Source: Branchiostoma belcheri (lineage: Eukaryota; Chordata; Leptocardii; Amphioxiformes; Branchiostomatidae). Taken from it: a stretch of 64,000 nt of DNA. The notes under the pieces were generated by a model. It did no database searches. It was not told where the DNA came from and was given only the letters and a program-made list of their open reading frames with translations. A program made the position numbers and the translations under genes. Shown piece by piece: positions 16,143-25,948 of this stretch (position 1 is its first letter; each line of letters opens with the position of its first letter). The stretch is taken from contig NW_017803157.1 in the NCBI RefSeq assembly GCF_001625305.1, positions 2,301,678 to 2,365,677 of the forward strand. Direction: 5' to 3'.

Positions 16143-16520
16143 GTGGGGTCGTGTGGCGCAGTCGGTAGCGCGTTCGGCTCACACCCGAGAGATCGTGGGT
16201 TCGAACCCTGCCCATGTCATCGATCTTGTGCCCTTGGGAAAGGCACTTTACACGACTTTTCTCACTTCACTCGGCTAGGGACGTCCCTCGGATAGGACGT
16301 TAAATGGAGGTCCCGTGTTTGGGAGAGCCACACCCCACGCACGTTAAAGAACCCACCGCACTTATCGAAAAGAGTAGGGGACCTTACCGGTGTGAGTGGT
16401 TCAAGCCTTACAGTCTGGTCTCGGGGTTGACATCTTTGAAGAGGTGATTGTCACCTGTTATGTCAATCCTTCCACAAATGTGGTAAATTGTCATAAAATA
16501 AAATAAAATAAAATAAAAAT
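16143..16520 (+). mobile_element. tRNA-derived SINE, well preserved
   Basis: The head has a clear Pol III A box (TGGCGCAGTCGG) and B box (GGGTTCGAACCC). It is followed by the body (ATCTTGTGCCCTTGGGAAAG, CACTTTACACGACTTT, GATAGGACGTTAAATGGAGG, GTTAAAGAACCCACCGCAC) and an (ATAAA)n tail at about 16497-16520. The head resembles a tRNA, but the long body and tail make it a SINE. Other copies in the window start near 3258, 5937, 24128 and (minus) 51345. Confidence 0.88.
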
Positions 16521-16982
16521 AAAGTATAATGTTGAGTCATTTTTCCGCTATCGTTAGAACTTGCTTGTATATGGAATCAACAACATTTGAACGTGACCAT
16601 GAGAATTAAACTGAAACGTTTCCTGACTTGAGTCTGCCATAGGCCTAGGCAGCGACTGCGTATACATAAGCGGAAAGTACCATACGATAAAATATCCATC
16701 CGATATGTCTCACGCACGTCAGCGTAAAAGTAGAAAGCATGTGAGGGGAATTCCCTGATGACAAAATATTTTCCCCGTTGAAATGTACAGGGTAAAGGTC
16801 GAATAGAAAGCATATAAAGGGACTTGACTTAATGACATGTTTTTGCCGTAGAAATATGTATGACATACTAGTATCATGTATAGAGACATAATTCAAAATT
16901 TTTCGTACCACATACAGCTCAGCTGGCTAGAAAAGTACTTTAAAATATACAATTCGACGTTCTATGGTATACTGATATATAT

Positions 16983-17100
16983 TAGGGACGTCCCTTGGAT
17001 ATATATGACGTTAATTGGAGAGAGCCACACCCCACGCCTGTTAAAGAACCCACCACACCACCCGAAAAAGATCGGAGCATGCCCCTCTACATCTTTTTGA
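16983..17100 (+). mobile_element. 3' fragment of the same SINE family
   Basis: It shares GGGACGTCCCTTGGAT, GAGAGCCACACCCCACGC and TTAAAGAACCCACCACAC with the body of the SINE at 16143. The tRNA head is missing. Confidence 0.75.
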
Positions 17101-17135
17101 TGGTCTAAATACTACTACTACATGTGTGTAGTTCA

Positions 17136-17372
17136 AGTGCTGTGGAACCAGCTCACAATAGAACAGAGAAATCTCCGAACTGTAACGGCCTTCAAAAACT
17201 CATTGTAATTATATTGTATTTGTGCAGCTGTATTTCTATTATGTGCTATGTACTGTGTTGTTATCATTGTATTGTTTCTGCATTTTTATTGTACCCTAGA
17301 TCTACCTGAAAAACAGGTCAAATGACCTGAGTGTATCTTCTGGTTAAATAAATAAACTGAAACTGAAACTGT
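17136..17372 (+). mobile_element. 3' end of a non-LTR retrotransposon
   Basis: It encodes the C-terminal stretch VLWNQLTIEQRNLRTVTAF followed by KNSL and a stop, which is typical of LINE ORF2 ends. Then comes an untranslated tail ending in AATAAATAAACTGAAACTG with a short tandem repeat terminus. Confidence 0.7.
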
Positions 17373-18589
17373 GTCTGGAAGTCGGTGATTTTCTACAAAT
17401 CCCCCGCCTCGTATTAGCCACACGGTGATTTTCAACCCCTCAGCCCATGTTGATTTTAAGAGGATGATGCGAACCCCAAAACTCAAGAGAGACGTAAAAA
17501 GAGACGAAAACCATTTAAGGATAATACCTAATACTCATATAAATATATTCAATAGGCAAGATTTCCAGCACACAAACTTGCACACAATGAAGACATTGTA
17601 CGTTTTAATCATACTTCTTTCAGTCAATTTTATTTGCACAGTTATTTTTGTCTTTCTTATTGGATCGCAAAATTGCAATATCGCAAGAATGCATATTTAC
17701 ATGGAAGAATCTTGTGTATTCTATAAGGGCATTAGACTATTCATGTCCAGGAAGTAAGATGAAGCTAGATTTCTATGTCCAATATATTTCACAACATTAT
17801 ATACATTGTATAAATTTGTATACTGGCACATAGACGGACATTGTATTCATAATTACAGTGTTCCTCTACGTGATCAGATTCTTTTTAAAATACATGTACT
17901 TTTATCATGATCACTTAATAACATATCTTGGACCTTCGGTGTGGACAGTCCGCATATTGTAGCACATTTTTATTACCATTACACAAAAGACATGGACAAT
18001 GTGACGTACACTCAAGTTATAACTTACTAGTATTTTGTTATGCCACATACGTACACAGAAAATAACAATAATAAGTACATTTACACCTTTATACAATTTT
18101 ATACACCATCATCATCATTTTGAAAACAGTGTAACATATCTTCTCTGAACATGGGCATTTACATTAATCACTGTAGTTTATGATATAGCTATATTATGAT
18201 TGTAGGACACTGCAAAACAAGGCAAAGTCAGCGCAGTTTAAAAACTGGACCAGACGTCTGTCACCATGGTAACTTGTACTGTAGCAACACCCTGTGGTGT
18301 TGGGTTACATTATGTAGTAGAACAGAGTTGGAGAGTCTGTTCACAATACATCAACGTATTGCTTTGAGTAAGAATAAACAAAGCAGTAGTTTGTTGGGCA
18401 AGACCAGTTGAAGGTTATACCTTTCTAGTTGAATTAGACAACCATGTGATCCTTTCGAATCTTAGGAGGTTATTGTAGTCGCCATAAGTCAAATATAGTC
18501 AATTCTCAAAACGTTTAAAATTATGTCCACCTATGCATTTTCATCTATCTATTTTCCAGCAATATACAGATTGTTTAGTGTTATGACAA

Positions 18590-21221
18590 CTATGGAAAGA
18601 GAGGATTCGATTCCATCGTACAATCTTTATCCTTGTAGACCTCAAAATAGAAACTTATGTATATAATGCCCCAGACGACAAGGGTTGCAAATGCGACCAA
18701 ACAAATGTTTGCTCTAGGATATTCTTTAAGGTTTGAGCAACATGCTTCCTTACACATTTTGTCACCGCAACAACCACATATCTGCCAACAGATCACAAAA
18801 ATCACAGCTGAAATGCCAGCTACAAGCGCCAAAGTACCGAACAACGTTACTACGAACCGTTCCTTACTTGCGTCGCTGTCAATGCTATCCTCAAATGCAT
18901 TAAGGTGGTCCAGAACTTCCCATGCTACAGCGCCTATCATGCCTAAAAGTGTCCAGTGAACACCATTCCTAGTTGTGTATGCAGAAGTCAGTATCCCATT
19001 GTAAAGAGCCGTGTCCTGAACTTTGGAGATTTCCTGGTGTAGTCTGTCCCACTGTGCACGTCGTTCACTCAATTGGATACGTTGGTCAAGTGTTTTGATT
19101 CTAATAGCTATATTGTCCCACTCGCTAGGGATGTCGCAGTTTACTCCTATACTGTCTATGTTAACTTCATCAACAGGGCCAACGTCCTCAGATTCGGGCT
19201 TATGATCATGATCATTGTACTGTACTGCTATGCTGTCCATGTTAACTTTATCCGCAGTATGGCCAAATTCAGAACTCTCGACTTTATCATACACATAGTG
19301 CCGTTCTGCCTCCATGCTTTTTTCTAACATCTTGTTAAGCTCTTCAGTCACTCGGGTACAGGCATAAGCAACATACAGGTAAGGGATCATGGCGAGAAAC
19401 ACTATAGAAAGCAGCCGCATTAAGTGACTAGACCACCGCCCTAGAGTCAGCTTAACCTCCGATATATACACGTGTGTGTAGAGGAGAACTAGGGTAGCAG
19501 CAATAAACATCATGATGTTCATAACAACGGCAATTTTCTTCCAAACTTTCTCACCCCAGTCGTCATAGAATAACTTCTCATTTAATTCTTTTAGAATATT
19601 TCTTGGATCTTTATCTTGGTTGCCAGTGCCAAAGTGGTCTTCTGATTCATTGATTATTTTTTCGGCTCGTCGGCGTAGCACCCACGCCATTCTAGTAGCG
19701 TACCAACAGCCTAATGTATAGGCGGGCACCGCAGGCAGTTGAAAAGCAATGCTAATCCACGGACAAGCCGGTCTGTTCAAAAATGTAATCGCCGTTCCCA
19801 AAAACACACTGGGGTTCAAGAAAGAACAGCTTGTACATTCCACGCAGTGGAAAAGGAAAAAGAACAACATGTTCAAGGAAATAAAGTAGCAGGTGCGACG
19901 CACACGGTACTCTGTCTCTTCACGCTTTATCTTTTCGTCTGCACCCTTATTTTCTTTTTTGATTTTTTGATTTTCCTCCCTCTCATATTGGTCAATGGGG
20001 CTAGCTAATTTGAACTCCCAGAAGCTAATAACGATAGCAGGCTGAATGTAAAGTACAAAATCAATCAGGTCATAAGGTATATGCTCTTGAGATTGCCCGG
20101 GATCACACGTGTCATTGTTTGTAGTAAGCATTTCGTCAGTAGAATTTGCCATGTCTTTCCCAAATGTGTTCAGATTCCACATGCACAAAACCTCTACAAC
20201 GATACTAATTATATAATTAAGACAACCAATGAAACAGAGAAGGAGGGAAATAATAGCAATAATGCGAGATCTGGATTTGGGGCCACTTCCCTGGCTGTGG
20301 TCTTTACCAGACTCCAGGTCTGCATCTTGCTCTGGGTCATGAGATGTGCTGTTTTTCTGCCCTTGCGATCCAGTCACAGACTCCCCATCCGTTTCGTATC
20401 CGTTGTTTACTCCAGACTCGTGTATAGAATCGCGTGCCTGAAGGACAACGTACATAAGGAGTACAAAGGTTACATTTTTGGCCCCCGCTTTTATCCATGA
20501 GGGTACAGTCAAATCTAGCTATATATATAGCCGGCCAACCACCGTGCCACAACCAAACTCGTGCACCTACAGCCTCATTAAAACAGTTCTATCCTACTTC
20601 CGAAAATAGTTTCATTTATAATAGGTTGGTAAAGTATAGGATACAGGAGTTTTCTTTTACACAACCAAGGTAGACTAACCTTGCTGATGTTTCGGTGTCT
20701 ATCAGACACCTTCTAGGTGGCGCTTTTGCGGTGAGGACACAAAAGCGCCACCTAGCTACGCGTTGGCTACATATAGCGGCGAGAACCAGCACTTCTGTCA
20801 GAAGCTCTGAGGAAGGTGTCTGATAGACACCGAAACGTCAGCAAGGTTATAGTCTACCTTGGTTGTGTAAAAGAAAACTTCTGTATCCAGTCGCATCCTG
20901 ATTTTACACACTGTTTAGCAACAAGCTGCCCTACCCAGTCAGCAGCACTCCCCAGAAACATTCAAAATGAGCGGAGACGCTCTAATAAACGTTCAAAGCG
21001 GATACGTAATCATATCAAAAACTTTGTTCTGGTCCACTTGCCTTCATGTGGTCTGCGAGACTATCTATGTCCCGCGGTGTGTTCCTCCATCTGAGCGCGC
21101 TGCCGCGTGCGCCAGCCCCTGGACCTTGCTCCGCATCACCGGTGTGGTCCCTTGGAGCCTGTCGCAAAGTCCATGGCGTTTCATCCTCAGTTTTGAAAGC
21201 GGGGTTGTCGGCCTGCTCCAT
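18590..21221 (-). CDS. Multipass membrane protein, family not recognised (paralogue B)
   Basis: The main exon, 20437-18590, encodes 615 aa and is paralogous to the gene at 9092-10927. Shared blocks include CSFLNP, LKELN, LLYTHVYIS, MLEKSMEAER, RIQLxERRAQW, ISKVQDT and NGVHWTLLGMIGAV. The frame stays open upstream of 20437, but that part is an intron end (GTTGTCCTTCAG), and the exon has no early Met. The best start is an upstream exon, 21226-21042 (ATG at 21221), which encodes 60 aa (MEQADNPAFKTEDE...). It ends in phase 0 at AAG|GCAAGT, a GC-type donor, and joins in phase 0, giving 675 aa. About nine membrane segments and a charged loop with two GHTADKVNMDSI / VGPVDEVNIDSI motif copies are visible. 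The function is unknown. Alternatively, the 5' exon is a relic of a third gene copy. Confidence 0.75.
20637..20890. mobile_element. Foldback (MITE-like) element
   Basis: Arms of about 75 bp (20639-20713 and 20810-20889) are inverted complements. The arm contains TTTTACACAACCAAGGTAGA and GGTGTCTATCAGACACC. A nested inner inverted repeat (TAGGTGGCGCTTTTG / CAAAAGCGCCACCTA) lies at 20713-20756. The element lies in the proposed intron of paralogue B. Confidence 0.85.
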
Positions 21222-21764
21222 CTCACCTGAAGGACAACGTAGTCAAAAAGTTGAGTTTTCAGTCCGCCTATATCCTTGTAGATATTTGTTCATATACATG
21301 TACCCTTGTAGACATTTATGAATTCTAAAACTAGAAGCATGCTGATGCTTGAGTTGTCCAGAAGATACACAGGAATGTCACGTGAACTTATAGGTTTTGT
21401 TACCGACATAGATAATCTGCCAGACTGCATATACACTAGAATATCCTCTGACAGATTGTAACAATGTTGATAACAATTATTGCCCCATATACAAACATTT
21501 TTGCTCTTCGTTGAGCTAAAACTGGATCGAGATCCCTTTCCTTTCCTTTTTTTTTAAGTTAAGACGGTACCGGACTCTAACATATGGGTCCCACTCCCAC
21601 CCAACGTCGGCTCCGCCCATAGTGCCACGCATGAAAGCGTTACGTTCATATCACCAAGTCCAAGAGTATATATCAACAACGGTGAAAACAGAAGAATAAG
21701 CTTACTACAAGCACCCTGGCGTCGACCTCTTCGAAATTAAGATCACGGAGACAACAAAATCGTC

Positions 21765-22150
21765 TGACGAGGTAACCGACTTTCTCCCTCCTCTCCGACT
21801 AGTTGAGAAAACTCAAAAATGAAAGTTGGTTACACCCTTCTAGACGCTCATTAAATATGCCGTGACGCACAAGTTGCTATGACAACAGCTGCAAATTTGC
21901 AAGATTTGGCAGCGTTGGCAGTACGGGGTGTAAAACAAATCTACCGTCACCTTGGCAAATGTAAACATCGAATTCCTCCACTCGACTTTATGGTGTGATA
22001 AGAACAGGTGCATAGCCTCGTTGCTCTGTTCTGTTGACACTATTATTATATCATGGAGGTAGAAAAATTCTACCTCCATGATTATATACAGCTAGAAGCT
22101 GGAAGAGCAAAGTCACAATTTCTGTCTCTAGGTGAAATGGTTTTCTGACG
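21765..22150. repeat. Dispersed flank unit, copy 2, with a perfect hairpin
   Basis: It is collinear with 12750-13090 (GGTAACCGACTTTCTCCCTC, TGACGCACAAGTTGCTATGA, ATCTACCGTCACCTTGG, AAAGTCACAATTTCTGTCTC). Inside it, 22050-22082 is a perfect hairpin with 15-bp arms (ATCATGGAGGTAGAA) and a 3-base loop. A decayed version (CCATGGAGATAGAAAAATGG) sits near 13395 beside copy 1. Confidence 0.7.
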
Positions 22151-23481
22151 TCCTTCGTGTTTGGGACTAACAAAAGTCAAATCTGATTGCGATGCATGTA
22201 AAGATCTAACGGCACAGAATTTTGGCCCGCCGGTTTCTTTCAGAGGAATTACTTTCACTTTTGGCAATACCTGTATGTACAAGAAGTACAACGCACGGCT
22301 TGTCACTCATTAACATGAATGTCCCAAAAACTCACCTGGGAAATGTAGGACGTTGGGTACACTTATTGCAAAAGATTTAACCTGTTGGTAACTTTGCTAC
22401 AGATGTCCGAGCTCTGCAACTCTTCGCCCGATATCTTGCTGACCGGCAGCTGGTGTGTCCGGTGTGTGGACATGTTCAGGGTGTGCAAAGTTCAGGGTGT
22501 GCAAAGTTCATGGAATGCCTTCAGTATTTGAATTTTCAAACCTAGTCTATAACAATGGGTGAAAGGTATACATGTATCAAGCTGAGTCCACAACAGTGGG
22601 TTAATGATATATGTAATAAGCAGCAACAAACCCAAGCTCAACAATTCTGTTATTTATAATAAGGGGATTAGGAATGCAAGAATGTGACATGAAAAGAACA
22701 ATATTTGTACACAAATCACAACAGCACTTCTATAACAATTACATTGTCTTTATTCTTGCCAACTGGTTCAAGTAACACTATAACAATTAAACATGTACCA
22801 TTGCCAACAACACAGTGCACCATTTCCAGATTCACTCTTGTGGCATCTGCAGTCAAAAGATTTGGTCTCCCTTTACATCACAAAATTTCTTAGAATCATA
22901 ACAGAAAGAAATGGTTATGAATCGCTCAAAATAGCCACATTTGTCTATCAAAACAATCATTTTAATCAAAAGCATGATTTTTCAAACCTAATACACCCAC
23001 TTTTATAGTAGTACATGTGTATTACCTCACAACCTCTGCCTGTTTTAAGAAACTACACCATACCTCAGCACTGATGTACAGCATTATACCTCTCTTGATC
23101 TTACTCTTGAACATACTGTATCATCTTGTACATTTTATATACTGTCACCATACTTCAAATCATAAAATCATTATCACCTTTGAAATAACTACAGAAAAAT
23201 AACCTTATCATCCTAGAAGCCCTAAGTGTGAGTACAATACACTTGTACCTACACTTGTACATTCAGTGAACCAAATTCATCAAGTCCATACAAGGTATGT
23301 GAAGAAAATAATTTCTTCAGAACGACCCCTCTCCTGTGATGTTGCCAAAAACAGGTTTAAAAGTACACTTGTACAGAGATGACGCTTGTAGGTGTGACAT
23401 GCCCACTGATATGTACACTAGCACCACTATATTCATCAGTAGCTACACATGTAGCTCAAGATGCTCTCAAAGAGCATGTCA

Positions 23482-23869
23482 GCAGAACGTACTGCACCTG
23501 TGCAAAACCTGGATTTTTTGCCCAGCCCTCCAACAACCTGGGTGCCATCCTCCGTAGTTTCCCCCGGTTAGCTACCCGTGGTACCCAGGGACATTAGAGA
23601 GCTGGCAGAAACTATGGAGGATGGCACACTTGCTACATAATGTAACACTTGCTACATAATGTAACACTTGCTACATAATGTAACACAACGCCACAGGGAG
23701 TTACCATGGTGACAGCCATCTGGTCCAGGTCATTCAACTTTTCTGTTTGGAGAAGAAGAAGAAACAGAGCAAAGATCCTTCTGCAAAGGTAAACACAAAA
23801 AGACTTTCTGCCAAAGTGCGTGCTATGCACAGTACATCACAGGTTTTGCACAGGTGCAGTACGTTCTGC
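23482..23869. repeat. Perfect 30-bp inverted repeat enclosing nested repeats
   Basis: The 30 bases at 23482-23511 (starting GCAGAACGTACTGCACCTG) are exactly complementary to 23840-23869. Between them are a second inverted pair (TGCCATCCTCCGTAGTTT / AAACTATGGAGGATGGCA, about 23552-23625) and three tandem 19-bp units (CTTGCTACATAATGTAACA, about 23628-23685). Further in is a dispersed-repeat segment (GTTACCATGGTGACAGCC...) also found at 24485-24570 and 29052-29162. It resembles a composite foldback element. Confidence 0.8.
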
Positions 23870-23905
23870 CCTTGTGCCATCTCAAGGCCTCAACAACTGA
23901 ACACA

Positions 23906-25644
23906 TCACTGAACAGAGGACGCAGCCTTCTCTATGAAGGTTGCTAGGGTGACGTCCCTACCCGACAACCCAGCCACATCATGGGTGCTGAGTGTGATCT
24001 GTACTTTGTTGTAGACGTTGAACCACTCTGGGTGGTGGTCCATCTTCTCAGCCCTGAGGGCCACACGCGACATGAAGCCAAATGCCTGAAAGGAAAAAAC
24101 AACTGATTAGAGCATTTCATTACTTTAATTCATTTTGTGGCGTTGTGTGGCAGTACGAGTGCTCGACTTGGAACCAAGAAGTCCCGGGTTCGAGTCCTGA
24201 CATGCCAGTGATCTTGTGCCCTTGGGAGAGGTACTTTACACAACTTTCCACACTTAACTCAATTGAAAATGTGTATTGTCTATCCTGTATTTGTTTTTAT
24301 ATGTGGTCCACAATACCAGCAACAGCTGCTTTTGTCCCACATGTATTGTAATTTGTATTGTTACAATTTCAATGAATCATTTTATGTTCAGGCAAAAGTT
24401 TACAGTCTGAGAAAAATGGAGGTGTTCACGGTGGCAGCAGGTACAGAAGAAAGAAAGTCAGGGAATCATTTGTTAATGGTAATGACACAGGATGTCTGCT
24501 ACAGCACCAGTTACCATAGTGGCAGCTGTCTAGTCCAGTTCATTGACCTTGGTGCTTGGAGAAGATGAAGAAACTGAGCAAAAGCAAAGTTGAATATAAA
24601 AAAAACTAAGGCTGGAGAATTGACCTGGTTGAAGTCCTTGAAGAGAAACTCCTTGTAGATCGCGTCCCTACCGTCCACCATGGTCCAGCCTTTCCCCATC
24701 AGTGGTTCTAACTGAGACTCCCTCTCACTGTCCGTCAGCTTGGCACGCTTCGCTTCGGATGCCTGGTGCACAGAAAATAAAATGACAATCAAGGACATCT
24801 GCACCTCAATCAAGTTATCAGTAATATTATCAGTTTGGAAAGAATGAATGTAGGTAGGCCAAATCTCCAAGCAGATCTTTCAGTGGCTGCAAAGACAGTA
24901 TCAAATTGGCCAGACTGTATCCATTTTAACCCCCTGGATCTGCTTGGAAATTATGTAGGTTGTACAGAAACTGACATTAATTGCAGAGATGCCTGTGTCC
25001 GGCTGTGTGTCTAGCACAAACTTGAGGAGTCTTCTAGACCATGGGGTTATATCTGCCACCCCCTCCTATGTTCTTCTTCTTCTTCCCTTTTCGCGCTAAC
25101 CTCACTAGTTTGAGGGCTCCAGCACGGTGTTTGTTCGCTCTTTATATGGATGCAAATTCTACTCCTTACAACTGTAGGCTTGACACACGCCCATGTAGAA
25201 AATGTAGAACCAGCTGGATTGATGCCAAAATGTGCCCCGCCCCCTTCATTTTACTATAGGCCCATAGGATTCAATATAACAGCTGTTATATATTGAATGT
25301 CCCTCCTCTCAAAACTGTAGAAATTTAGTGAGGATCTTCATTAATACTTTGGTTCATTCCGTGCATTTCTGAATATGCTGGAGCTAGGATACACTGTCAC
25401 AAAACTCAAGGACATGCAGCTACGTTCCACAACTCTATCGTTTATACTTAGTTACAGTACTTAGTATCAGGTCAAAGCTCCACCACTGGTGTTATGAACC
25501 AGTAGTCTACTCTCATCGTTATAGAAGCACAAAACAAATATGCATCGACTAGACAGTAGTGATCCACGATTGTTCGGACCTTGACGTATTCGGAAGTAAC
25601 TTGACAAACCAACAGAAGAGATACACATTGTTGAAACTCACCAT
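23906..25644 (-). CDS. PCBD: Pterin-4-alpha-carbinolamine dehydratase (PCBD/DCoH family)
   Basis: Coding exons on the minus strand: 25644-25642 (the ATG alone), 24762-24625 and 24085-23906. All are phase 0 and give 106 aa, the usual family length. Diagnostic segments are [52 protein letters not shown] and [10 protein letters not shown]. The EKMDHHPEW histidines and the later THD histidine match the active-site triad. The enzyme dehydrates 4a-hydroxy-tetrahydrobiopterin during aromatic amino-acid hydroxylation; vertebrate members also act as HNF1 dimerization cofactors. [13 protein letters not shown] and FIEKAA look closer to PCBD2 than to PCBD1, but that is from memory. Two short upstream reading frames lie in the 5' UTR (ATGs near 25726 and 25708). 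The gene is divergent from INTS10. Confidence 0.94.
24128..24262 (+). mobile_element. tRNA-derived SINE, 5' part
   Basis: GTGGCGTTGTGTGGCAGTAC, a B box (GGGTTCGAGTCCTG), ATCTTGTGCCCTTGGGAGAG and CTTTACACAACTTTC match the SINE at 16143. It lies in PCBD intron 2. Confidence 0.78.
24485..24575. repeat. Dispersed repeat copy (GTTACCAT...TCCAGTTCATTGACC family)
   Basis: It is similar to 23690-23755 and 29052-29162: a run of CAGCACCAGTTACCATRGTG, GTCTRGTCCAG, ATTGACC and GGAGAAGA(T)GAAGAAAC. The family is unnamed. Confidence 0.6.
24862..24950. mobile_element. MITE, CTCCAAGCAGATC family (short copy)
   Basis: Termini TCTCCAAGCAGATC and GATCTGCTTGGA are inverted. The inside has AAAGACAGTATCAAATTGGC, shared with copies at 28705, 51868, 53572 and 60411. 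Confidence 0.8.
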
Positions 25645-25948
25645 TTTACTTGCAAACCGAGTACACCTTGTCAGCACTGGAAGAGTCACCACGAGAAGGG
25701 GCCTCATCGTCAACTATTGTCGGCCATAGTAAAATTATAAATGCCTGCTATCAAAATTAAAACAAAGATGCTTTATCACCATTCTAAGCAGTATCTAAGA
25801 ATTTTATGTCGTAATTTATATATTTTAACTACTTAAATTTGAATTTTGTGAAAGTTTACGGTACATTTTGGTGGGTAGTAGGATACTTTTTGCGAGTAGC
25901 GTTTCAGGCACTGAAAAGTTTACAGAAGGCAGCCATTAGTTTTCCAAA
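25645..25948. promoter_or_regulatory. Divergent promoter interval, PCBD / INTS10
   Basis: About 300 bases separate the PCBD start codon (minus) from the INTS10 start codon (plus), so both promoters must share this interval. No TATA box was noted. It includes the PCBD 5' UTR with two short upstream reading frames. Confidence 0.65.

Larger units (their letters stand above)
10950..18589. other. 7.6-kb gene-free interval built of duplicated flank units and mobile elements
   Basis: No convincing coding exon was found. The interval consists mainly of diverged copies of the 5' flank of the membrane-protein genes (listed separately), a full SINE, a SINE 3' end, a LINE 3' end and short hairpins. Positions 13700-14000 and 17370-18420 hold nothing I can name. 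Confidence 0.6.
21227..23905. other. Interval upstream of paralogue B and downstream of PCBD
   Basis: No gene was found. It holds a flank-unit copy (21765-22150), a perfect hairpin, and the inverted-repeat structure at 23482-23869. A minus-strand AATAAA at 22749-22754 could mark the end of a 1.1-kb PCBD 3' UTR; this is uncertain. Confidence 0.5.

Noticed and set aside
16146..16215. A functional tRNA gene (A box, B box, tRNA-like arms)
   Set aside because: It continues into a shared 300-base body and (ATAAA)n tail present in other copies, so it is a SINE head.
17425..17757. A 110-aa frame with a hydrophobic segment
   Set aside because: It is A/T-rich, without a family match or splice context; the hydrophobic run is expected from T-rich DNA.
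20438..20512. N-terminal 25 residues of the 640-codon open frame of paralogue B (MTVPSW...VVLQ)
   Set aside because: They begin at a TTG, not ATG, and end exactly at a splice acceptor shared with paralogue A; this is intron.
23482..23690. A CRISPR-like array suggested by three 19-bp units
   Set aside because: The units are directly adjacent with no spacers, the DNA is eukaryotic, and they sit inside a foldback repeat.
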